This document shows positions 42,986 to 52,894 of a stretch of 64,000 nt of DNA, one piece after another. Position 1 is the first letter of the stretch; the number at the start of each line of letters is the position of its first letter. The notes beneath the pieces are model-generated. The model saw only the letters and a list, made by a program, of their open reading frames with translations. It was not told where the DNA came from and did no database searches. A program made the translations under genes and the position numbers. The stretch comes from Blastocladiella emersonii ATCC 22665 (taxonomy: Eukaryota; Blastocladiomycota; Blastocladiomycetes; Blastocladiales; Blastocladiaceae): assembly GCA_025594325.1 (NCBI GenBank), contig JANHCV010000011.1, positions 620,001 through 684,000 on the forward strand, given 5' to 3'.

Positions 42986-43126
42986 GAGGAATGACTAGCC
43001 GGATAATGAAGGATTGTATCACGAATGACAAGAGAGAGGGAGAGCGAGGGCAACGCTCGGCTTATGAGGGACTGCGCCACCAGCCCGCGCCACCAGCCCG
43101 AGCCGTCGGATCACTGAACCGTGACA
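42953..43126 (-). repeat. 5' LTR of element C
   Basis: This 174-bp LTR runs from TGTCAC to CTTACA on the minus strand. If the self-primer GTGATACAA marks the RNA 5' end, U3 is about 105 bp and R-U5 about 70 bp. It is followed by GGTAC at 43,127. Confidence 0.95.
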
Positions 43127-46100
43127 GGTACGCCATCGAGAGCTTGGCCTTGATCTCAAGCGACTTGCACATGGCCGACCAGAACCGCGACGTGAACTGC
43201 GACCCGCGGTCCAAAACAACGTTGGTGGGGAGCCTGTGCAGCCGCACGACGTGCTGGATGAAGGCCTTGGCGGTTGTGGCAGCCGTCGGGATCGCAGTGA
43301 GCGGGATGAAGTGCATCATCTTGGATAACCAGTCGACCACAACCATGATGCACGTCATGCCCTTGCTGCGCGGCAGGTCCGTGATGAAGTCCATGGAGAC
43401 CGACGACCCTGGCCGCAATGGCGTGGGCAGCGGCTGCAGCTCGCCGTCAGGTTGATGGCGCGGCACCTTGGCCTGCGCGCAGGTGAGGCACAACTTGACA
43501 AACAGGCCAACCTCTCGGCGCATCCTGGGCCACCAGTACGACCGCTCGACCAGGTTGATGGTGCGCGCGACGCCAAAATGCCCCGCGACCCGCGTCAAGT
43601 GCGCCTCCTCAAGCACGTGCGTGCGCGCGACGCCCGCGGGCACGTACAGCTTGGCCTCGCGCCAGATGAACCCATCGAGGTCGACCTCGAGCTGCGGGTA
43701 CTTGGCCTGGTTGCGCCGCACCTTCTGCGCGGACTCGTCGTTGCGCATGCTGTCCAGAATCGCCGCGCGGGTCAGGTTGCCGTCCTCCTCCCCCTTGCCG
43801 TCGCCCGCCAACGTGCCCAGCGTGGCGCCGACCGTGAGCGACGTGGCAGGGACGATCGAGCGGCTGAGCATCGGGTTGTTGCGCGCCTCGTAGTCGGCGC
43901 GGCGCAAGAGCGCGTTGGCGCGCCTGTTGATGGCGCCGGGCTGGTACGTGAACCAGAACTTGAACCGCTCAAAGAAAAGCGCCCACCGCGCTTGCCGCTG
44001 CGACTCGACTTTCATGGTGCGGAAATGCTTGAGGTTCTTGTGGTCAGTGAACACCTGGACCGGGTGCCGCGCGCCCTCAAGGTGGTGCCGCCACACCTCG
44101 AACGTGACCTTGACGGCAAGCAGCTCCTTATTGAGCACCAGGTAGTTGAGCTCCGCCGCCTTGAGCGAGCGCGAGTGGAACGCGACCGGCCGCAGCTCGC
44201 CTGCGTTGTCGCGCTGCGCCAGCACGCATCCAATGGCGAAGTTGGACGCGTCCATCTCGACCACAAACGGCTTGTCGGGGTCCGCGTGCACCAGCACCCC
44301 GCCTGTGGCGAACTGCGACTTGATGGCCTCGAACGCCGCCGCATCCAACTCGCCCCACCGCCACGCCATGTCCTTCTGCGTGAGCCGCGTGAGCGGCAGC
44401 GCCAGTTTCGAGAAGTCGGGGATGGAGTTGCGGTAGTAGTTAGCGAGGCCAAGGAACGACTGCACCTGCTTGACCGTCCGTGGCACGGGCCACTCCGTCA
44501 CGGCGCGCACCTTCCCCAGATCCATCTCGACGCCCAACGTACTGACCACGTGCCTGAGGTACTCAACGCGCTGCACATCGAACGCGCACTTCTCGAGCTT
44601 GACAAACAGGTGGTTGTTGAGCAGCCGCTGCAGCACCTCCTTGACGAGCGCCGTGTGCTCCTCCTGCGTCGCGCCGCCGTAGATCAAAATGTCGTCCAGG
44701 TACACCACAACGCCGCGGTCAAGCAGGTCGCGGAACACGTCGTTGACAAACGCCTGGAACGCGGCGGGCGCGTTCGCGAGACCGAACGGCATCACCAGCC
44801 ACTTGTAGTGGCCGTAGCGCGTGCAGAACGCCGTCTTCCACTTGTTGCCCTTGCGGATCCGGACCAGGTTGTACGCGCCGCGCAGGTCGAACTTGGTGAA
44901 GAACCGCGCGCCCTGCAGCTGGTTCATGAGCTCCGAGATGAGCGGCGGCGCGTACCGGTTCTTGACCGTCAGGTTGTTGAGGTGGCGGTAGTCAACGCAC
45001 ATGCGCCGCGACCCATCCTTCTTGGGCACGAACATGATTGGGGCGCTGGCCGGCGACTGCGACGGGCGGATGAAGCCACGCGCGAGGTTCTTGTCAATGG
45101 TCTTGCGCAGCTTGTCGAGCTTGGTCTGCGACAGCGGGTAGATGGGCAGGAATGGCACCTTGGCGCCCTCAACGAGCTCACTCTTGCAGTCGTACGGCCG
45201 GTCCGGCAGCAGCGCGGACGCGGCCTTGGCGTCAAACACGCGCGACCACTCAGCGTACTTGAGTGGCAGCGTGACCTTCGGCGCGTTGCCGCCGTCGTCC
45301 GACCCGTTGGCCTCGTCCCACTTGTCCGGGTCAATGTTGGCGCGTGCCAACGCCGCGGCCACCGTGACGCGCTTGCCTGGCGGACAGCCGCAGCAACCTG
45401 CGCAGCCGCCGTCAATCTCAACCTCACGCGCGCGCGGACGCGGGTCCGCTCCATTTGCAACAAGCCACTCAAGGCCGAGGATCACGGGAAACGCGGGCGA
45501 GTCAACAACCAGGAACCGCGCGACCAAGCAGTGGAGACACGGGATATCGATCGCTTGGTTGGCGTCACTGTCTTGGCGGTGCGGCGGAACGTACAGCTCC
45601 GGTTTCCCGCCCTTGGGCGGCACGACGCCATTGCCAAACATGGCCGTTGTGCCCGCGAGCGCCACATGCATGAACTTGGGAGACGTCACCAACACAACCG
45701 CCCGCACGGCGTGCGTGATGTACTGCTGCCCCGCTGCAGCCCCAACCACGCCACGCAAGTCGATCCAGCGCGCCAGACGCTCCGTCATGAGCCCGATCCG
45801 CTCGGCCAGGGAGCGGCTAATGAGGTTGACGGGGGCGCTTGTGTCAAGCATCATGAATAAGAGCGCTGGCGCCTTACTCAAAGAACCCAGACATGACAGC
45901 GCGCCGCCAAGATGAAGATGAGCTCCTGGCGACAACTCTAGACGCACGACAGCACCAATGTACGAAAGGAGGGCATCTTCATTAGTCTTTGTCACAACAC
46001 CAACAGCGTCAGCTCCAAACGCGCCAACTTCCTCCTCCTCGACAACTGCCACTGCGGCCACCACTTGCGTACCACCACCCGAATCAGCAGGTTTCGGTTT

Positions 46101-46243
46101 CGAGGACGTCGCGGCCTGCTCCGCTACGCCCGACCGCCATTTCCCGACCCCTGCTTCTTTGGGCAGCGGCGCGCAATGTGCCCAAGCTCGCCGCACGTCC
46201 AGCACCCCGCCGGGGGCCTTGGCTGCGACTGCTGCGGCGGCAC
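43127..46243 (-). pseudogene. Element B, 5' part: gag remnant, protease, RT, RNase H, integrase (interrupted)
   Basis: This older Ty3/gypsy relative of C lost its 5' LTR and most of gag at the palindrome junction (46,243) and is cut in the integrase by C (43,127). A zinc knuckle CWTCGELGHIARRC (46,163-46,204) and slippery GGGAAAT (46,139-46,145) remain. Pol is open through protease (LDTSA in place of LDTGA), RT (YLDDILIYGG), RNase H (EMDASNFAIG) and integrase HHCC and VLDRGSQFTSRFW, with no stop until C's LTR. It is dead because of the interruption, the missing 5' end and the TAG in its 3' fragment. Confidence 0.9.
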
Positions 46244-46723
46244 CAACTACAAGGTTGGCGACATGGTGCTGCTGAGTACCAAGAACCTGCGCGTCAACGT
46301 GCCCAAGGCCAAGCTCAGGTAGAAGTACACAGAGCCGCTCAAGATCGTGCGCCTCATTTGCAAGACGGCCATTGAGCTTGAGCTGCCGCCAACCATGGCG
46401 CGCGTCCACCCAGTGTTCCACGTCTCGCTTGTCAAACCAGTGGTCGCGCACGACGAGGACACGTTCCTGGGCCGCACGCTGCCGCCGCCGGCGCCGTACG
46501 TTGTCAACGGGCGCAAGGAGTGGTTGGTTGAGGCGATCGTCAACGCGCGCAGGTTGGCTTTGGGTCGCAGCGTTGAGTACCTGGTCAAGTGGCACGACTG
46601 CCCCAAGACCGACTACACGTGGGAGCTGTACGCGAACCTCAAGCACCTCGAGATGCTCGCCAAGTTCCATGTCGCGCACCTGTCAGCTCCCAACCCTCGC
46701 CGCAGGAGGGGATGGGGGGATAG
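46243..46723 (+). pseudogene. Inverted copy of element B integrase C-terminus and chromodomain (right arm)
   Basis: The right arm begins here, in the NYKVGDMVLL module, and runs as the reverse complement of 37,491-37,011. It keeps the TAG (46,320-46,322). Two substitutions from the left copy are visible, at 46,277 and 46,384; the second changes Pro to Leu. Confidence 0.92.
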
Positions 46724-46875
46724 TGTCACGTGCGCGTTTGGCACCTGCGCCGTGATGTCTTGAATTGTTGAGCCACCGCTCACTTGCACTCTGTTCTCGC
46801 TCCTTGCTGTTCAACCACATACATCCTTGTTTGCTAGTCATTGTGTATTCGGCCCTCCCCGGGCGCTCCGTTACA
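46724..46875 (+). mobile_element. Element B 3' LTR, right-arm copy
   Basis: Mirror of 36,859-37,010. It follows the same purine tract and ends GTTACA, then GAACA. Confidence 0.75.
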
Positions 46876-47457
46876 GAACATCCCGCTGGCTCTCACAGAT
46901 CATTCTTTCCATTGGCCCGATTTGCGCCTTTTTCTGCAAGGCCCCGCGTTTTCATTCAATCTATTGACTCACAGCTGACTTAGCACTTGCAGACTTGATT
47001 CCGCGAACTAGTTCGCGATGCACTGCCAGGTTGGAGAGAAGCTTCTCAATGACTTTGACGCGATGGCGGACTGCACGGATCTTGAGGGAGCCAGCGCGAC
47101 CAGAATTGGGTAGTTGTGGAAAAAGCGTGTGCAAGGAAGAGCATGAATGACCCTTGGATATTTAATTTTACGTAAACCCTGGACTAGGAATTTATGAGTT
47201 GGTTGTAAATCGATAAGAGGGATTCAAGATTGTTCTACATTTTCACAGCTTATTTGCCCTGGTTTGGCACGATGAGATAGCTTTTTTTTTTGCTGATTTT
47301 AGGCGGAAAACGTGAAAACCCAGACACAAGGGGCTTTTTCTTGGGAATTTCATAGTGGGGGTTGGAGATGAGACGGCGATTCAAGGGTTCTGTGCGCAAG
47401 CGCGCGAAAATTTACTGGCAAAAACAATAGAGTTATACAAATCGAGGATGGCAGGAA
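46876..47457. other. Intergenic, right arm; nothing recognised
   Basis: Mirror of 36,277-36,858. Confidence 0.4.
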
Positions 47458-47529
47458 GCCGCCTTAGCTCAGTGGCAGAGCGTTGCTCTCGTAAAGCAAA
47501 GGCCGGGTGTTCGATCCTCCCAGGCGGCA
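47458..47529 (+). tRNA. tRNA-Thr (anticodon CGT), right arm
   Basis: Identical mirror copy of 36,205-36,276, including the CTTTCTTTTT terminator. Transcribed away from the core. Confidence 0.9.
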
Positions 47530-47751
47530 GTCTTTCTTTTTCCATTTCAAGGCACTTTGGCCACATCCACATTTACGGCATGGTGATGACATCGAAAATG
47601 CCCAGAAACGTGCAGCGCAAAGGAAGGATCAGTGCGCCTCAGCAAACGTATTGAATTTGGTGTTCCTTGCAGCCTTACGCGAGTTGCTGCTCAAATGCTT
47701 CGCCAAATATAATGGTTTGCGGCGCTGGTATAGTGTGAACAACAAAAACCT

Positions 47752-47823
47752 GGGGTTGTAGCTCAGCGGTAGAGCGGTCGACTGCAGATCGACAGGTCCC
47801 GAGATCAATCCTCGGCGGCCCCT
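47752..47823 (+). tRNA. tRNA-Cys (anticodon GCA), inner copy, right arm
   Basis: Mirror of 35,911-35,982, with TATAAT and GCGGCGC upstream at 47,708-47,713 and 47,719-47,725. U73 and the terminator are intact. Confidence 0.93.
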
Positions 47824-50362
47824 TTTTTGAAGCCTATCAAGGGCTTTTTTTTTCTTTCTTCCCATCGTGTCTATCTATTTTTCTTATATATATTTTTTTC
47901 TTTTTGTCCGCGTGTATGTGGGCGAGCGGGGCTTACTTTTGATTATCAATTTGAGATTCAACTGCTGATGGCTTTGAGAATTGTGAGGGGTTCCCATCCC
48001 CTGTGTTAGAGGGAACCAGCTGTTTGGACCTGAGAAAAAATTGTGTCATACCTGATCAAGTATAGATGGATATCTCCAGATGCAGGCAGCATGGAAACGC
48101 TTTGTGAACCCAAACTCTTGAGATTTCAATTCCCCATCACATGCCCTGTGTGTGTTTGTGTGACGCTTTTTTTAAGTTTGCGTCTCATCATGTGTATTGG
48201 CAGCTCCGTGGCTGGCCGCAGGCCGCCTGTGAAAACACTCCTCGAAGCCAAAAGCATAAAACTCTCTATTCCTCGCCACACGCACTGCCCAACAGCGGAG
48301 TCTGTGTTTGCATGACACATTTTCTACGTGATTCGCATCGCGCAACGCCTTCCTAAACACTATATGCTCCAAAACCGCGCATAAAACAGCAATAGAGATT
48401 CTGCGTGATCTCAGACACCACCTTTCCGCCCAACGGTGAGTGTGTCTTGCACTTGTCTGTGTCACCCATGAGAGCATCCGCCACATTGAGCATAAAAACG
48501 TTTTCGCCGTTCAGTTTGCACAACGTGCACACGGCCCCGGATTGCATTGATATCAGCCCAGCAAGCCCTTCCTACAACACGGCAACCTGATTTTTCTCTG
48601 AGGGCCAAAGGGCAGGGTCTCCCTCCCCATGGACCCCCTCCCCTGTCGCTGTGCGGCCATTGAAATCTACAGGGTCCTGACCTGTTGAACTGAGCCCTGA
48701 GTGTGCAGGACGTGAGCGCGTGGGATGATCCCTGGCGCAGTCCAACTTGGCAGCACCATGCAGCAAAACAGCGGGTCTGCAAGCAGCAACGGGGCGCGGG
48801 ATCTGCATGAGTTGGTGCAGTCCCAGACGTGGTCCCACCAGCTAGCCACAGTCTACGGCGCGCAGTGCAGCAACTTCCACTGTTGTTTCCAAGAGTTACA
48901 TGAGAGTCCGCCAAGCTTCAACTGGTTCTAGGAGAGAGCAAGAGGGCGGGCAAGGGACGGCATGCTTTGTGCTGGTTCGCCACTTCACAGCGCGTCGAGG
49001 CCCGTTTTCTTTTGGCTGGCGCGTGGCTGGTGAGGGCTCCGACTTTCACGCGGGGCGCGCGTTTTTCACGCCGCGCCTGCTTCCGCTCACCGCACCGCAG
49101 GGCGAGCGCCCTCCGCCCGCCGCGCGGCCGCCGCCGAGCGGATCACTCGACGGGATCTGCCGCTCGCGCGCGCTTGCTGAGTCACGATGAGCTGCGCCCG
49201 CCTCAGACTTGCGCTTCGGCGGGGCAGCCGCCGCGCGACCACGGCCAACTCGCGACGCTGCCCAAGTCGCTCGCGCTCAATACACTTTGGTCTGTCGTGG
49301 ATGAGATGCTGCTCGCACTGCTAGACACAGCAGCGGTAGCCTGCTGCATGAGCTGAGCGGCGCGGGGGCCAGATCAGCAACGGCGCTCGCGCGAAACGCG
49401 ACGCGAGGATCGCTGCTGCGTCCTCCCGCGCGTGCAGCGATGGGGGCACGACAACCGGATCAAGAGCACCGTTGAGGAAGTGCCCGTTGACTGTCCTAGT
49501 TCGCCGCGCGGGTTGCGCGCTGGTGTTGGCGAAGCGGGCGACGCGGGCGCGTATCGCAAGGTCGCCGCGCGACGGACGTCATAAACCAGCAACATCAGCG
49601 ATTGGGGTCGCTCCCCGTCATGGGCGATGGCCTCGCCTGCACCTGCCGCGCCGGCGCACGTCAGGATCGGGCCCGCTGCGTGAACGCGGACGCGCGCGTG
49701 GTGCGGGCGCGAGCGCAAACGTGAGCGTGGTTCGGGACGCATGCGCCGAGCGGACGAGTTGGGACTGTTCCTTGCCGCGCAACGAGTGCTGGCGGCCAAG
49801 CTGGCGCGTGTGAGCGGAGTCCATGGCCGCGGGGCGAGGCGACGGTCACTGGAGAGCAGAACGACGGTGCGGCACCGTATGACAGCGCGCGCAAGCGTCA
49901 AAGAAGAGCGATGAAGGCACGCACACGGAGGCACAACGGCGCCGGCTACAGTGGCCGCAGCCGCGCCAGAGTTGCGCAGGTTCCGCGCAAGCGCGCCGTG
50001 CGCCGGCCCCGAACGACGCCTCGGCCGTTGGAACGTGAGGTAACGAACGCGTGGGCTGCTGGAGCGTGCGGTCACCATGCCCACACCCGCGAGTAGCGCG
50101 CCGGGCGAGCTGTGCAGCGGCGGCGGACGCGGCGTTCTTGCTGACGGGCGGGCGGCCCCCGTGGCCACGGCACGGTCAGCGGCAACCCTGAGCGTGTAGC
50201 CTTCCATGTGTATGCTTCATAGAGTGCCAGATGGCGTGTGGAGAGCGAACGGCCCGGGAGGGAGGGGTGACGAGCAAGCAAGGTCGGGTCGTCGGCGCGC
50301 GCAAGCGAGCGGCGCGGCCCTGCCGACCCCGCGCCAACCCCCCGCCGACCACCGACCGCGCC
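47824..50362. other. Right-arm segment without a supported gene
   Basis: Mirror of 33,372-35,910; the same unrecognised GC-rich frames occur on the opposite strand. Confidence 0.4.
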
Positions 50363-50368
50363 TATAAA
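50363..50368 (+). promoter_or_regulatory. TATA box of the candidate four-exon gene (right arm)
   Basis: TATAAA within CCTATAAAGC, 60 bp before the ATG at 50,429. Confidence 0.5.
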
Positions 50369-50428
50369 GCCCCGCTCGCTCGCCGCCCTCGGCCCTGCTC
50401 TCCATCAATATCCCTCGCCCTCACCACA

Positions 50429-51209
50429 ATGTATGATACGCTCAAGCCTGCGGCCGTGCCCTCGATCGCGGCCCGTGAGCTGCACCGCCCGCGCAGGTTC
50501 GCTGACCACGCGCTCAACCGTCCTGTAGGCGTTCCTGATCAGGCTAGCTCGCGTCGCACCGTCGCGCTCGCCGCGCGAGCATCTCACAGCGTCTGTACGT
50601 CACCATTCGCCTCCGCTGTGCTGCACGGGGACCGCGCGCTAACGCTGTCCCTCACGCGCTTCGCCCGCTAGATCACTTCGCGGCCGTTGGCTCGCTCGCC
50701 AACGCGATCGGTACGCTCCCCTCCTCCCGCACCTCGTCATGGCACGACGCTGACGCGCGCTCGTCTCGCTCGTCCCACAGACCACGCCAATCAACCTCGG
50801 GCTCGCCATGCCCGCCACGCCCGTCCACGACAACGCTCGGTACGCTCTCCTCCTTGCTCCGACGCACGCGACGCCGTCCTGACCCTGGTCCTGACCGTCC
50901 CCCTCGCCCGCCTCACCATAGTCTCGTCGCGCTCGTCGGCCTGCTCATGCTCACCTCGCTGACTGCGACCCAAGGGCGAACTCAAGATCCCGCGCGTGCG
51001 CCTATCTGATGGCAGCGGCGTTGGGGCGACTGTCGGGGCGGGGTGCCTGCGCGCAGGCGGCGGCGGCAGCGGGGAGGGTGCATGCGCTGTATGTTGGGCC
51101 GAGGTTTGGCCGGGTGGGGTGCCTGCATGGTGGCGGGGTGCCCGAATGGGCGCGCGGTCGGCCGGTCAGGCGGGCTGCCGTGGTCCGGGGGTGGAAGGTC
51201 GATCTGTGA
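50429..51209 (+). CDS. Candidate four-exon gene of unknown function, right-arm copy
   Basis: Exons are 50,429-50,594, 50,672-50,710, 50,781-50,839 and 50,922-51,209. It is the exact mirror of the left-arm gene, so both copies keep the same splice sites and 183-codon open frame. A short alternative intron (50,497-50,528, 32 bp, GTTCGC...GTAG) is possible but shorter than the other introns in the window and was not used. Confidence 0.4.
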
Positions 51210-51316
51210 TTGTGCAGGCAAGTCCTCGGAATAGATGAGCTCCAATGTGTTGCATCACTCCTCTAGCTGCGCGCGCGCGCACCTGTGAAAGAAACGGTGG
51301 GTCGATGTGCTGTGCT

Positions 51317-51474
51317 TGAGGCAAGAGCGGGACATCTGCCTTGCACACATGGAGTGACCAACGCGCGGGCCCAAGATGAGCCACGTGGCTTGAATGCACG
51401 AGTGGGGAAAAGGCGGAGTTATATTTCCTGGCTCGCCGCTCACAGCAATGCACTGCGATACACCGTTGTATGAG
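51317..51474 (+). repeat. Dispersed repeat related to the LINE-like relic (right arm)
   Basis: Mirror of 32,260-32,417; also related to 63,938-64,000. Confidence 0.6.
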
Positions 51475-52417
51475 CAATCAATCAAAACCGAGCTCCTTTG
51501 AGTAAGAGATGAATAAGAGACTCCATTTTTTCATAAATGTTTGATTTTTAACCCTCCACACAAACCAGTTCTTTTCAGCTTGAATCATGTCAAATTTAGG
51601 CTGCTTGGGAGGTGATGCTCCTCAATAATTCCGCAACACCCTATTTCTGTTCAACTGACAAAGTCAAAAAAATGGCTTGGGTCTCCCATGGTTGCTCTTG
51701 GTGACTAGCAGGTTAAGCTTAAACTTACATGTGTGTGGTTGTTGCCACGCTCAATGTTATGAGCTACACGCCCAGCTTGAAAAATGGTCAGCACGCACTG
51801 GGATGTTGCAGGGGCAGATTAAATATGGACAGTCAACCAGCTAGTAGATTGTGTTCGTGGTCACCAAACCTGCCCCAAAGAGCCAAAAGCAGCACACAAA
51901 TAGGCTCATAGTGGGCCAAATTGGCCCCAGAAACGTGAATGTGCCTCTTACGTATTTCCTTCTCCTTTTTTTCCCCTTAAACATTGATCTACTGAACGTT
52001 TTGTAACAGTACGTTTGATAAAAGCCCAGCCTGATCAAGGGCTGAAGTACTGTCCCAGTCAGCAGTTGTGCAATGGGGCAAAGGAGTAAGTACTATCTGT
52101 ATTGTATGTCACCACGTGAGGTTGGCAACACACAGTTGGCATCTAGCCCTTGCCAGTATGGCTGCTGCAATTTTTTAATGAGTGGATAGGGCTGGGCTAC
52201 TCACGCCTCACTTTGCTTGTTGCAGCAGGCAAAAACCAACAAGCACAATGCTTTCTTCCTTGGCTTGCAAGTCAACGTGTGCGACTTAGGTTGGGCGTGA
52301 AAAAATAGAAGTGGTGAATATTTGTCCTGATAGCAAACAATTAAACCTGAAGTGTGTAGGGTTGCTGAAATTTGTGCAATAAATCTTAGTGCTTTAAGTC
52401 GGCAGGTGACTTTTTTT
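51475..52417. other. AT-rich right-arm segment; nothing recognised
   Basis: Mirror of 31,317-32,259. Confidence 0.4.
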
Positions 52418-52454
52418 GGGGGGGGGGTGTTGGGCTGCTCCCAAGCCCCCCCCC
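52418..52454. repeat. G10...C9 hairpin-forming sequence (right arm)
   Basis: Partner of 31,279-31,316; the G-run here is ten bases where the left partner C-run is eleven. Confidence 0.6.
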
Positions 52455-52822
52455 TCCCACATTGCTGCAAAAGTATAAATGTAAGTATAAATAAAGTGAA
52501 AGAATCTCAGCGATAACCACAAGAGCGCCAGGAATCTTCTGTGAGGTGTTTGAGAGTTTTTTGTTTGTGTGTTTGGGCAAAAGCTGGTGGGAGACTGTGT
52601 AGCCGGTTCACTGAAGTTAGTCAAGCGTAACAATAAAAGTGAAAGTGAAAGGATGTTTCCTTTTTTGTGGGCTGGCCGCTCAAAGGATGGAGAAAAACCT
52701 CCGTGAAGAAAATGCTACACTTTCATGCATCTTTGCAAGCAAATGTTGAAAATGGCTATCACACTGGTCTCAAATCATTATATTGTCTCGCGGCGCAGGT
52801 ATAGTGTGAACAACAAAAACCT

Positions 52823-52894
52823 GGGGTTGTAGCTCAGCGGTAGAGCGGTCGACTGCAGATCGACAGGTCCCGAGATCAATCCTCGGCGGCCCCT
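52823..52894 (+). tRNA. tRNA-Cys (anticodon GCA), outer copy, right arm
   Basis: Mirror of 30,839-30,910, with TATATT and GCGGCGC upstream at the same spacing and a five-T terminator. Confidence 0.93.

Larger units (their letters stand above)
37836..43126 (-). mobile_element. Intact chromodomain Ty3/gypsy retrotransposon C (5,291 bp), inserted in element B
   Basis: The 174-bp LTRs (37,836-38,009 and 42,953-43,126) differ at two sites. A 5-bp target duplication GGTAC flanks the element (37,831-37,835 and 43,127-43,131). In order it has a 5' LTR, a self-complementary primer-binding site, gag, a -1 frameshift site, pol (protease, RT, RNase H, integrase, chromodomain), a polypurine tract and a 3' LTR. 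No stop or frameshift was seen in either reading frame, and the pol stop codon is the last triplet before the 3' LTR. It is thus structurally complete and young. Self-priming plus an integrase chromodomain points to the Tf1/sushi chromovirus group (inference). Confidence 0.95.

Noticed and set aside
43062-46679. Single 1,205-codon minus-strand frame covering the spacer's right part
   Set aside because: The first about 170 codons are only the antisense of the inverted chromodomain fragment and the last are read into element C's LTR. Only the middle is real element B pol.
50497-50528. 32-bp intron in the candidate four-exon gene
   Set aside because: It is shorter than any confirmed intron here (61-83 bp), has a weak GTTCGC donor, and splicing it moves later exons into a worse frame.
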